This document shows positions 46,548 to 57,665 of a stretch of DNA of 64,000 bases, piece after piece. The position numbers and the translations under genes were made by a program. The stretch covers positions 23,081,884 to 23,145,883 of the forward strand of contig CM030706.1 in the NCBI GenBank assembly GCA_017979445.1. Reading direction: 5' to 3'. The notes under the pieces are model-generated. The model was not told the origin of the DNA, ran no database searches, and saw only the letters and a program-made list of their open reading frames with translations. Source of the DNA: Akebia trifoliata (Eukaryota; Streptophyta; Magnoliopsida; Ranunculales; Lardizabalaceae). Every line of letters starts with the position of its first letter. Positions within the stretch are counted from its first letter, which is position 1.

Positions 46548-47466
46548 GGTAATTAAAATTTGTGAATTTTTTGATAAAATTGGAACATGTAGCTCCAAGC
46601 CTGAAAAAAGGTAATGTCACAAGTATCCTTCTAAAAATACATTTTAAAAAAAGTTATTTTTTTATATCAAAATGGTTTATATAAACATCTCAAGTACAAT
46701 AGAAAGATGATCATTTCTCATATAAGATCCCTTTGTACATTTCGAGAAATTTTTAGTCCCTTTGTACACAATGTGCAATTGTGTTGTTTGAGATTCAAGT
46801 CCTTTGTGGAATATCATCTTTTTAATTACTAATTATTCTCTATTACACATTGATAAAATTGTTATATTAATAATTATCAAAAGACTAAATTGTGTTATTT
46901 GATCCTTTAAGTAGTTGATATTGATATTGGAAAGTAAATATAATATGAAGGTTTTACTTGGTATACAAATATTTTGTAGTTTCAAATGAAATACTTTGTA
47001 TATCTTCAAGTTTAAATGCAAACATTAACGCAATTTATATGACTCGCGTTATTTATTGTAATAGAAAGTTCCAAAACATGCAAATATGACCATTTATTTT
47101 ATTTTCTAAAGCAAGAGCCAAGGAGACCACGGATATATAGGTGCATTTTAAAGGTTGTTCTTTAATCATCTAATCTATTACTCAAGTTACCAATACAACG
47201 TGAAGCGGACGAAGGGGGTATTGTTGTAATTATCATTATAACAAATTTTTATATGTATATTAATCTATACATACTTGTTTTAAGGTTTGTAATAGATGGT
47301 CAAAATAGTCCCTTGTTAAGTCCATTTAAAGGATTGGTTAGACCAATCAATATATTATTATGCATTTTATCTTGAAAAATTTACACGTGTCTTATTATTT
47401 ATTGGATAGTAAAGAGGGGTAGATTATTCATCTTCATTTTGTTCAATGCCTATCCGATGGGTCAAT
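46548..47466. other. AT-rich spacer
   Basis: No gene. A 62-residue minus-strand frame at 46833-47021 is low-complexity AT-rich sequence. Confidence 0.5.
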
Positions 47467-47590
47467 TCTTGATTTTCAGTGGTAAAAGTATGACATGCCA
47501 TGAAAAATTATTTACAAAAATAAGTGAATTGTTGATTTTCAGTGGCAAAAGTATGACATGCCATGCAAAATTAGTTACAAAAATAATGTG
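47467..47590. repeat. Tandem duplication, about 62 bp
   Basis: Two copies of TTGATTTTCAGTGG, CAAAAGTATGACATGCCATG and AAAATTA-TTACAAAAATAA. Confidence 0.85.
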
Positions 47591-48110
47591 TTCTCCATGA
47601 AGTACGAACTCAAAGATGGTTTTAGTTATTACAAAAAATTAATTGTGTTTTCCATCAACTTATGTGGGGGTGCCCATAGGCTATTTGAGAATTTCTAAGA
47701 ACTTGTGGGACAATCTGGGTGCAACTCGTTAGTAGGGAAAGTTGGTCTATATTTAAATATTGAATAACTCTAAACATTCAGTCTCATAACTCTCCTTCTA
47801 TACTTTGTAGTAGTCTATAAATATTGAGGAAAATAATTACAACATTTCTTTGGAAGTTTTTTCAATATTTTTGCGAAAAAATTTGTCAACTCCAAAATTT
47901 TATTGTCAAATTTGAAAAAGAGACATGAGTTCTTTTCTTTTTATTTTCTTTGGATTAACTTCAAGATAAGTTACTTAAAGATGATGCATAACATAAAACT
48001 AATGGTACATTAGTTTAGAGTCTTTAAAAATATAATCTTTCAAACCAGGTTAGAATCCTTGTACAATTTAAAACCGTGTAAGAGAATATGCCACATGAAT
48101 ATATATATAT

Positions 48111-48296
48111 GGGTCCCATTCAGCAACAAACATTTTGGCAAAACATTTTTCAAAACATGATTGTAGAGATCATGTTTTCAAAACGGTGTAGAGATCATCC
48201 TCACCAAAAATCAGCCCATTCCAAAACCTCTAACCCATGTTTTGAAAAAAAATTTGCCAAAATGTTTGTCAAAATGTTTGTTGCTGAACATTTCCC
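48111..48296. mobile_element. MITE, 186 bp, inserted in a TA run
   Basis: Terminal inverted repeats: left GGGTCCCATTCAGCAACAAA and on to CATTTTG, right (reverse complement) GGGAAATGTTCAGCAACAAA and CATTTTG. The two arms stay related for about 50 bp, so the whole element is nearly a foldback. Flanked on both sides by ATATATATAT, so target duplication length cannot be read. No protein is encoded. Superfamily uncertain (TA target suggests mariner-like; hAT-like is possible). Confidence 0.85.
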
Positions 48297-48479
48297 TATA
48301 TATATATATATGCCTGTAATTCCCAAAGGTATATGCAAAGAATGTTTCCCATTCTAAAAGATACCCAAAAATACTGTTATATATGGAATAAAGTTACATA
48401 TTTCTTTTCTTCATTAAAGGCAGTAATCATTATAAAGAATCAATTAATAAATATTATCAAAAGCACTAAAGACCTCTCT

Positions 48480-49935
48480 CCCATGGTCTAAAGCATACAA
48501 AGGAAATGTAGTATAAGCACATTGTAACAAATATAAACAAGTATATGTGCATGAATCCACTCATATTTGATCCCACGTAGAAGTATAAATAATAGTTATA
48601 TATGAAAATTGAAGTTGAGCATCCACATAATACAAATCTGCATCAGACAATTAAAGAAGATGAGTCAGTTATAACAATTGCCAACTAACACTATTTCATG
48701 TACTTATCAAGTCATGTATTTTTGTCAATATACGAAGGAGACTTTTGACATTATATCATATGTTATATATATATATATAATAAATTTACAATTATAATTT
48801 TTGAATTTTTATAATCTATAATCCTATAAAAATTTCAGCAGCATCTCCTCTTAAATATGGACATATGAAATTTTCCTGATAAACATAATACCTGTATAAT
48901 CAAACCCAGAATGGTATATACATAACACATCCATATAACAAACATTTAACCGATCAGAAGTATTATAGTCAAGCATACAAAAGAAATGTAGTATAAGCAC
49001 ATTGTAGTAAATATAAACAAGTATATGTGCATGAATCCAGTCATGTTTGATCCCACGTAAAAGTATAAACAATAGTTATATACGAAAATTAAAGTTGAGC
49101 ATCCACATAGTACAAATCTGTATAATCAAACCCAGAATGGTATATACATAACACATCCATATAGCAAATATAAACAAGTATATGTGCATGAATCCAATCA
49201 TGTTTGATCCCACGTAAAAGTATAAACAATAGTTATAAATGAAAATTGAAGTTGAGCATCCACATAGTACAAATCTGTATAATCAAACCTAGAATGGTAT
49301 ATACATAACACATCCATATAACAAGCATTTAACCTATCAAAAGTATTATAGTCAAGCATACAAAAGAAATGTAATATAAGCACATTGTAGCAAATATAAA
49401 TAACTATATGTGCATGAATCCAGTCATGTTTGATCCCACGTAGAAGTATAAACAATAGTTATATATGAAAATTAAAGTTAAGCATCCACATAATACAAAT
49501 CTGCATTAAACAATTAAAGAAGATGAGTCAGTTCACTTATAAAAATAACTTTGTTAATTAATAAGATGAGTGAATTCTAACAATTGCCAACTAACATTAT
49601 TTCATGTACTTATCAAGTCATGTATTTTTGTCAATGTACGAAGGACATCCATATAGCAAATATAAATAACTATATGTGCATAAATCCAGTCATGTTTAAA
49701 CCCACGTAGAAGTATAAACAATAGTTATATATGAAAAATAAAGTTGAGCATCCACCTAGTACAAATCTGCATCAAACAATTAAAGAATATGAGTCAGTTC
49801 ACTTATAAAAATAACTTTATTAATTAATAAGATGAGTGAGTTCTAACAATTGTCAAATAATACTATTTCATGTACTTATCAAGTCATGTATTTTTATCAA
49901 TGTACGAAGGAGACTTTCGACATTAGATCATACGT
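48480..49935. repeat. Long-unit tandem array, five copies of about 190-300 bp
   Basis: Copies begin near 48493, 48975, 49164, 49357 and 49655. Shared core: AGCACATTGTAG, TATATGTGCATGAATCCAGT, CATGTTTGATCCCACGTA, AAGTATAAACAATAGTTATA, GAGCATCCACATAGTAC. Some copies add a tail with CAATTAAAGAAGATGAGTCA and CATGTACTTATCAAGTCATG. Minus-strand frames at 48851-49072 and 49198-49455 give nearly the same peptide only because of the repeat. Confidence 0.9.
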
Positions 49936-49959
49936 ATATATATAATTTATTAATTTTAA

Positions 49960-50985
49960 AAAGTTTATAAGTCTCCTTTTGACATTAGATCCGAAGTATT
50001 TTAGTCAATGTCAAAAGGCTCCTAAATTATTTAATGTCAGAAGGCACCTTTTAACAAAAGTAATATAGACATTAGATCAGAAATATTATAATCAATGTCA
50101 TAAGGTAATCAGAAGTATTATAGCTAATATCAAAATGTGCCTCTTGACATTAGATCAGAAGTAAATCTTCAATGTTAGAAGGCACCTTTTCATATTAGAT
50201 CAAAAGTATTATAGTCAATGTCAGAAGGCACCTTCTAACATTATATCAAAAGTATTATAGACAATGTCAGAAGGTACATTCTGACATTAGATTAGAAGTA
50301 TTATAGACAATGTCAAAAAGTGCCTCTTGACATTAGATCAGAAGTAAATTTTTCAATGTCAGAAGGAACCTTCTGACATTAGATCAGAAGTAAATTCTTC
50401 AATGTCAGAAAGCACCTTCTGACATTAGATTAGAAGTACTATAGATAATGTCAGAAGGCACCTTCTGACATTAGATCAGAAGTATTATAGACAATGTCAA
50501 AAGGTGCCTCTTAACATTAGATTAGAACTATTATAGACAATGTCAAAAGGCACCTTCTGACATTAGATCAGAAGTATTTAGACAATGTCAGAAAGCAATT
50601 CTTCAATGTCAGAAGGCACCTTCTGACATTAGATCAGAAGTAAATTCTTCAATGTCAGAAGGCACCTTCTGACATTAGATTAGAAGTATTATAGATAATG
50701 TCAAATGGTGCCTATTGACATTAGATCAGAAGTAAATTCTTCAATGTCAGAAGGCACCTTCTGACATTAGATCAGAAGTATTATAGACAATGTCAGAAGG
50801 CACCTTCTGACATTAGATCAGAAGTATTATAGACAATGTCAAATGGTGCCTCTTGACATTAGATTAGAAGTAAATTCTTCAATGTCAGAAGGCACCTTCT
50901 GACATTAGATCAGAAGTAAATTCTTCAATGTCAGAAGGCACCTTCTGACATTAAATCAGAAATAAATTCTTCAATGTTAGAAGCA
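49960..50985 (-). repeat. 46-bp palindromic repeat array B
   Basis: About twenty units with AATGTCAGAAGGCACC and CCTTCTGACATT, mostly on a 46-bp period. Two linker types alternate: AGATCAGAAGTATTATAGAC and AGATCAGAAGTAAATTCTTC. The first is the reverse complement of array A's linker at 17 of 20 positions, so array B is array A inverted. The left end (49960-50200) is more decayed than the centre and right. Confidence 0.95.
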
Positions 50986-51695
50986 TGATTTTCAGCATTG
51001 AATCCAAAATCCACTTTGAATAGTAATAATACCTATGTCTATGAGTGAAAAAAATTATTTTTATTTGATTTAAATGAAGTGCCTCTAATGTCACATGAGA
51101 ACTCAGAATTTGTCAAATGACTAAATCTCCTTTTCAATGGTTAAAACATGAACAAATGACTAAAATTAAATCAACTACACAGTTTGTAAGAAAAGATGGT
51201 AATAGCTATGATACAATTAATTGATAGCAAGTATTAAGAAATGGGTATTCTTCAACTTTTCTTCTCCTCTACTAAAAATCCAAAAGTAATCTCCAATAAA
51301 TTACAACAAAATACAGATCTGAACACAACCCAAATCCCAAAATTCTCACAAATTCACAGAGGAAAAATTCAGAAATCTAAGTTGCCAACAAAGTCATTAT
51401 TACTACCACCCAAGGAGTGATTGAGTATATGAGTCTAAGAAAAATCATTCTTTTAATCTACTCTACTAACATTGGTGATATAAAAACAATAGAGTCACGG
51501 TGCAATGTCAGAACAATACCTTAGTATCTTGTGTTTTGTCTGCTAGTTATACACATCTCAAATATCTGAATCTACACACAATATGACAAGAATAGTATAA
51601 TTAAAAGACGATAGTTATATTAGTTTAATATATGAAGCAATGAGTATTTGAATGATTCCACCTTTCATAATTAACAAGGCATAGTAAATTGGATT
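50986..51695. other. Spacer after array B
   Basis: Non-coding, AT-rich. Probably the 3' flank of the plant mobile domain gene. Confidence 0.5.
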
Positions 51696-54390
51696 TTATA
51701 TTTGTTTACCTGACGACAACTCAATTACTTCTTTATTGTCGTTTCGTCGATTTCTTTTAACTCTGCCCAACGTTGCAGTCCGAGTTCGAAATGACACATT
51801 TTGTCGTTGGGATGTTTTCTTTCGTATTGACGTGTCGTTCTCTGAGGTACTCCCAGGTCGTCGTGATGCCCAAATTTTTTGGATTTTTCGTTTCACTTTC
51901 CATATCATAAGGACCACATAAGAAAAGTTATACATTTATAAAATACTTTTAAATCATATTGCGAATATTAAACAATCAAGGCGACTCACCTTCAATTTTT
52001 CTTTGTCTAATATTGATATCACGATCGCCCTCATCCTCTTCCACATTACCTGTAAGTATTAAAAGATTTAATTTAGTACCAATGTATACATATCATAATT
52101 GAAACTCGTCATTTATCTTCACATTCAGTACACAAAACTAAATACAACTTAGTTCTACCACTATGATTCACATGTACACCTTATTACAAGAAAATTGTAC
52201 ACCACATTTTTCATAAAGGATCCATTGGAAATACAAGTAGTAAATTCTATGTCCCCAAAAACATCATTGTCACATGAGACCATATTGTATTTTATACAAT
52301 GTTAGAAGAATCTTTCCTTCTGACATTGTATTCATATAAAAATATAAATTAAGCAAAATAGAACAAATCTAACTAACTCCTCCTAGTTTTCCTACTTGAT
52401 TGGGCAGGCCCCTTCCATTTTCGGACTCTTTCGTTCATTGCATAATGGGCTTCATCGTCTACTACCGGAGGAGATGGAGACCGTTGTTGTAGATGTAGAA
52501 TTTTTTACACTTCCCTTTGACGCAACAACAATGTCTCCGCTTCTTGGTTGGGTCCTAAGGAAATGGATTCCTCTAGTAGACCCAGCGCTTTGTTTCTCAT
52601 CTCAACCTAACCCACATACATATGTACTAATTAATATTGCAAAAATGAGTAACTAATAAGGCACAAGTTTGATTGAAATATGTAAAATTAGCGATATATC
52701 TATAGACTATGAAATTACCATTTTAGCCATGTCCTCGGGGATCGACGTTCTGGAAGATTGATTTTTTCGTTTTACAAGTCCAATGCGATTGTCCGGATTC
52801 TGGACAATCGTATGGGAAATGTTTGTGAACCATTGTTGGTAAGTCGATTCTGCATCCCATGGAGAAATTACATTTGCTCCCAGATGTTTTAATTTGCAGA
52901 CATGCTTGAACCAATTTTTCCAGTGTTCCTCCCTAAATTTGTACTCTACCCGATACGCGAGTACATTGAGGCCCCTTTGTTCGTAGGTCGGGCGTATCGG
53001 GTAGGGAGGGATGGTTTGGACATAGCCAAATTGTCGAAGACACCTTACCGGGTGGTAAGGTTCAACGACGTTGTCCGCCCTCAGACAACCATTGTAGATC
53101 GTGACTGGGTTAATTGGATTGTATTGTTTGTCCTCCCTGTATGGGTCCCAGATCACCTGCCAAACATATAAATTAGATTAAAGATAGTTACAAGCTCATT
53201 ATATTATAGAAAATTAGATAAAATGCTTACCTCTTCCTTGACCATATCATCTATGGTCTCCCGTAAGCGTTGAAGTTCGTCGGTAGAAACAACATTTATA
53301 GAAGTTGGTTTCCACCGCTTGATACGGGGGTCACCAACCTTCCAATCATTATTCAAACCCACTTGAAATTGTGGGAAATGCTCATAAATCCATGCCTGCA
53401 AATGAAAATACAAACTTGTTATTATATATACATCAAATTAATAACAAAACAAGATCTAATCTACGCATACCTGCAGCAATGAAAGATATCTCGCTATCTG
53501 TGTCACATCTTTTCTTGATGCGCACCCTAGTTGTCTATACAAAATTGCAAGTAAAGCTGTCTCCCAAGAAAAATCCTTGACGTTTTGAACGTCCTGTAAT
53601 AATGTAAGGTATTTCGCAAATACCGTCTTCCCAGTTTTATCAGCAAAGATTGTGCATCCCAAAACATATAACAGATATCCTCTAACCACACTATCTAATT
53701 CTTGTTGGGTTGCAGTGTAACTATACCCTTTAAAATTCTGAATTAACCAATTCATAGAAACCCTGTGGCCCCTATTAAGGTGCATTTCAGCCGTCACCTC
53801 TTCAAGTTGATGATCCAAAGTCTCAACCACTAAATGTCTAGCCGCTTCACCCAATAATGGCCTCAAAAAGATTGACTAACCAGTAATTGGAATACCTAAT
53901 ATTTGGTCTACGTCATCTAGAGTAATAGTCATCTCACCGAATGGGAGATGAAAGGTATTGGTTTCGGGCTGCCATCTCTCAATAAAGGCGGTCAATAGCG
54001 TCTTATTCATAGAATGATATTTGAACCTAGCAAGGTTTAAAAGACCCGAATCTTGAACTTTTTCTTGAAAAGTCGGTGTCTCAATCTCGAAGTCCCAATC
54101 ATCCAACTTCCTCGAATGATTAAAGATAGTGAGGGCATCGCTTGCCTACAAATGATTACATGACGAACATAAGAAAAACAAATTGCCTGACAACTAGTTA
54201 TATCAAATAATTGAAATGTTAATGAAGAACTTACTTGCAATTGCCAAATAAAGAACGCTTTGTGCGTCCTAAAAGTTCGTAGTAGTGAAGGATCCATCGG
54301 ACCTCCAGGAATTGATTATTCCCGATGTTCTTCGGTACTTGGTCCAGGTACATCGGGGTTTGAATATCTTCTTTCTCGGGTTCTAACCAT
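51696..54390 (-). pseudogene. Plant mobile domain (PMD, MAIN-like) gene, seven exons
   Basis: Minus-strand exons 54390-54235, 54145-53471, 53395-53231, 53156-52719, 52606-52378, 52049-51990 and about 51895-51696, every junction GT/AG and in phase. Starts MVRTRERRYSNPDVPGPSTE. The PMD core reads MDPSLLRTFRTHKAF, DDWDFEIETPTFQEKV, MNKTLLTAFIERWQPETNTF, HLPFGEMTITLDDVDQILGI and later AWIYEHFPQF, VIWDPYRED. The C-terminus is basic (VKRKIQKIWASRRPG, GRVKRNRRN). About 640 residues. PMD proteins are nuclear; MAIN and MAIL1 of Arabidopsis act in transposon silencing and genome stability, and many PMD copies are carried by transposons. Three stops, each explicable as CAA or CAG to TAA or TAG: 54316-54318, 53874-53876, and one in exon 5 after LRQREV. 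No frameshift. A solo LTR sits 157 bp upstream of the ATG. Confidence 0.9.
52290..52332. repeat. Palindromic unit inside PMD intron 5
   Basis: ATACAATGTTAGAAG and CTTCTGACATTGTAT face each other at about 52297-52331. This is the same unit family as the arrays, with the GACATTGTAT variant found at 44230, between exons 5 and 6. Confidence 0.75.
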
Positions 54391-54541
54391 TTTGAGGACA
54401 AAAAAGAGCATAAATAAAAGTAGTTTCGTTTATTGCATAAAATCTTCCAATGTTCAGTAGGAATGTTGCTCAAGAAGTAAAGTAAGTTTCTCAAGCCCCA
54501 TACATTAAAGCACTATATAATGCATAACAGAAGCTATATTA
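54391..54541 (-). promoter_or_regulatory. Residual 5' flank of PMD gene
   Basis: Only about 150 bp separate the PMD ATG from the solo LTR. No clear TATA box in it, so the original promoter probably lies beyond the LTR, in 56626-57700. Confidence 0.35.
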
Positions 54542-55728
54542 AACTCTGTAGACATGAGAAATGTTCGCCTTTGAACCTCAATGCTACGTTGTTTGGAGTC
54601 GCCACCATTCTTTTTGGCAAATGGGTGTGAATGGGCACCCAAATCGATTATTTTGAAAACCATTTTTTTATGGTATTGTAGTGACTCTCAATCATGGAAA
54701 AGGTATGGTCTACCTAAGATCTAAGTAAGGGGATTCGGTTAGAGAATGGGGAAGGTGTTAAGCACCCCATTCTCTCCACCTAAGGTGGTTACCTTTAAAT
54801 TTGGCCATTTTTGAAAAGGATTAAAATAACAAGTAGAATGCATGAGATGCATGAAGTGGGTGGGTGCACATGGTGTGTATGTATCTCTTTAGAAGAGGTT
54901 TTAATGTTGGTGTTGACATAAGAGATATCTTATGGAAAAAGACATTCTATGGAGTCAACACACTTTTACATGAGTTGAAATGTTGGTTTATGATTTTAGA
55001 GAAGTTCCATGAAAGGAGTTCTCTTAGATCTATAACCTTAATGCATGCATGTTTAGCTAGAAACTTAGTGTTTTAACCCCATCAAGAGAGTTACACATTT
55101 CTTCATCATAGCCAAACATATGTGAGGTGTGTGCGTAGTGTACATTATGATGCATGATATGAGAATGGGTTAAAAAGGGCTTCAACCTCCATCCTTTCGA
55201 CCAAACCGCCTCAAGCATTCCATGCCCAAGGTTGAGGTTCAATCTACTCGGGATGAAGGAGGGTTCTCCATTACATCCTAAGGGTTTCTAAAAAAAGAAA
55301 AGAGAGGGTTAGAAGAAGAAGATGCAAGATAAAAGAGAATAACTAAATAACTACTATCCCACCTTGTCCCCTTGGAAGTCTTGAATGAACTTGAGCTTGA
55401 GAAGTGAACTTGAGAGTTAAAGGGTATAGTTGAGGGTGAGTTGAGAGAGTTGAAGGTTGAGAGATAGAGATGAGTAGAGAATTGGGTAGAGTTTTAGGTT
55501 GAGAGATGGGGGCTTGAGAGCATGAGTTGTTCTTAGAAAATAAGGGTATTTATAGAGTTTTTGGAGAACTTTTGGGGATAAAGTGGTCCAACCCTAAAAA
55601 TAAAGAAAATGGACATGAGATTTAGGTTGTTTCTTTTTGGATTTTCCATTTGTATGAGGGTAAAGATGACATTTGTGAAAAAACCCTAAAAGCATGCTTT
55701 GATCCTTAGTTTTTTGGTAAATAGAGGT

Positions 55729-56012
55729 GAGAGAACAAAAGTACTTTTGGGAGGATGAATGGGGGAGTGACATGTGTAAAGGTGGAGTGGTAGGTAAAAA
55801 GTAGATCTTGGTTTATTTGTAAATAACTCATAAAGTAAGGGTGGAAGTGTAGTTTTGAAATGGACCAATGGGAAAACAAAAGCACATTTGGGAGGGTGAA
55901 TAGGAGAATGACATGTGTAAAGGTGAAGTGGTAGGTGAAAAGTAGATCTTGGTTCATTTGTAAATAACAAATAAAGTAAAGATGGAAGTATATTTTTGAA
56001 ATGGACCAATGG
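55729..56012. repeat. 142-bp tandem duplication in solo LTR
   Basis: Two copies share AAAAGTAGATCTTGGTT, TTTGTAAATAAC, ATGACATGTGTAAAGGTG and TTTTGAAATGGACCAATGGG. Confidence 0.9.
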
Positions 56013-56224
56013 GAGAACTCCATGTATGTACTTGAAGATTCCCACCTTTTGAGGGCATAATGGGAAGTTCTCTCACCTTTATGAATTATTACCAAAGACC
56101 AAATAACCTTTTTGGTTTGACTAAACTTTTTGAGAAGGGCATTCTTGAGTTTTCACAAAAGAAAAGTTGACCCTCCAATTAGATGATGCATTGGGCATTG
56201 GGGGCTTATGAGGTATCAACATGT

Positions 56225-56440
56225 GTCATCTTATGAGGGGGTGAGAGAATGGACTTGGAGTGGGCTTGGTGTTGGGCTTAGGTTAGGGTTAGGATATGGA
56301 CTTGGATTTGGGCTTAGAATGGACTTGGCTTTGGATTTAGGATATGGACTTGGGTTTTGGACTTGGGTTAGGTTGGAGGAGGAAATGGACCTTGGTTATA
56401 GTATGGGTGTGGGCTTAGGATATGGGTGATGGACATAGGT
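56225..56440. repeat. GGACTTGG-type low-complexity repeat in solo LTR
   Basis: Irregular repeats of GGACTTGG, GGGCTTAG and GGATATGG. The plus-strand frame encodes only Gly-Leu repeats and is not a gene. Confidence 0.75.
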
Positions 56441-56630
56441 TTAAAGTGGATTAGGGACAAGGTTGAGTATGCAAACTATATGACATGATGTATGTATGCA
56501 TGTATGCATGAATGATGAAGATAAGTGGCAATGCGGGTCTGTCAAAGAGCTTGAGTTCTAAATCGGAATCAACTCGAGAAAATTTGAATCTTTCTAACGG
56601 GTTCGTGCAAATTGGGGTGTCTACAAACTC

Positions 56631-57459
56631 AATAGAACTGAATAGAAGTGCACTAAATAGAAATATTAAAGTACATATGTAGTGGGCTCCCATCCCTTAC
56701 TGACACTGATAAAGATAACTAAAAAGCCTATAACATGGTCAGTAGTCACTAATATCATACATTAGAGTCTGATCATCAATTTACATAGCATAGAAGTGTA
56801 ACTATCAACTATAGCAGCAATGTCACTGATCTCTTACATTAGAGCTTGATTATCGATTTGAATATAGCATAGAAGTATTACTGTCAACTATAGCACTACT
56901 GTAACTAATCTATTACATTACAGCTTGATCAACATTTTTAACATAACTTAGAACACCATTGTAGTAAATAAATCACAGAACACTCATTATATTAACCATA
57001 ATAATCACAAAACACCATCATAGTCACCAATAAAAATATATTGAAACATAAAAAAGAGAGATGATAAAGAAAGAAAGGTAATAGAGGAGAGATTGACAGA
57101 TTTTTTAAACAATTTCTGCTCCAAACAAGTAGAGAACATGTTTTTAAACAATTTCGCAGATGTAATACCCCATCACACGCAGTTTTATCAAGAAATTTGT
57201 GTTAATTCCCTATCGATTCTGAAAACTTTAAGTCTAAAACATCCATCCAAGTCTAAATCGAATGGTTGGTTGAAATTGGAGAAATAGAAACCAAAATTAT
57301 AGCGAAAATAGAATCAGAGACCTTAAGAAAAACCTAATCAAAGAGTAAAAAAATCAGAGATAGGGAGAGAGGGAAGAGACTAATCTTGGTATTGTTCGTC
57401 GATGAAATCGCTTGCTGAAGGAGAAGTATTTGCAGCTTCAACCGCTAGAGAGAGACCTT
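56631..57459. other. Spacer, probably original PMD upstream DNA
   Basis: No domain. Contains three loose copies of TAGCATAGAAGTRTTACTRTCAACTATAGCA at about 56786-56900. This DNA was adjacent to the PMD gene before the solo LTR inserted. Confidence 0.4.
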
Positions 57460-57665
57460 ACAATCTTAGATGACGCTGAGGAGAAGATGATTGTGGGGAG
57501 TTTTTTTCACTGCAATCGTTAAAGAGAGGGAAACAGGGAAGACGAAGATAACGTAAGGGTTTGCAAAGACGGACAGACCTTAGACTCGAAGAAGACGTTG
57601 GGGAGAAGATGAACGTGGGGAACGCTGCAATCGTTTGAGAGTGGTAAAGAGGGAAAGACAAAAAG
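57460..57665. repeat. Imperfect tandem duplication, about 115 bp
   Basis: Both copies hold GACGCTGAGGAGAAGATGA or GACGTTGGGGAGAAGATGA, CGTGGGGA, CTGCAATCGTT, AGAGAGGGAAACAGG or AGAGGGAAAGACA. GA-rich on the plus strand, consistent with the CT-rich leader of a minus-strand transcript. Confidence 0.75.

Larger units (their letters stand above)
54547..56625 (-). mobile_element. Solo LTR of Ogre/Tat-like gypsy element
   Basis: Ends TGTAGACA and TGTCTACA form an 8-bp inverted pair. AACTC is duplicated at 54542-54546 and 56626-56630. The body carries GGAGTCGCCACC near 54594 and GGGGAAGGTGTTAAGCACCCC near 54748, the signature seen also at 23.6 and 63.1 kb. CTATAAATACCC on the minus strand near 55546-55557 is the likely TATA box. 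No internal element sequence remains, as expected after LTR-LTR recombination. Confidence 0.93.

Noticed and set aside
48851..49455. Pair of similar 73- and 85-residue minus-strand proteins
   Set aside because: Similarity arises from the long-unit tandem array. The frames break in the other copies.
40529..50985. CRISPR-like arrays
   Set aside because: The units are palindromic and repeat in full, linkers included. There are no unique spacers and no cas genes, and the window is plant nuclear DNA.
52396..52656. Plus-strand 86-codon frame
   Set aside because: It is antisense to PMD exon 5, which has correct phase and splice sites on the minus strand.
56275..56294. Interstitial telomere-like repeat (TTAGGGTTAGG)
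   Set aside because: Only one or two units, part of a wider GGACTTGG/GGGCTTAG low-complexity stretch in an LTR.
56208..56429. Glycine-leucine-rich protein gene
   Set aside because: The frame is a by-product of the low-complexity repeat in the solo LTR.
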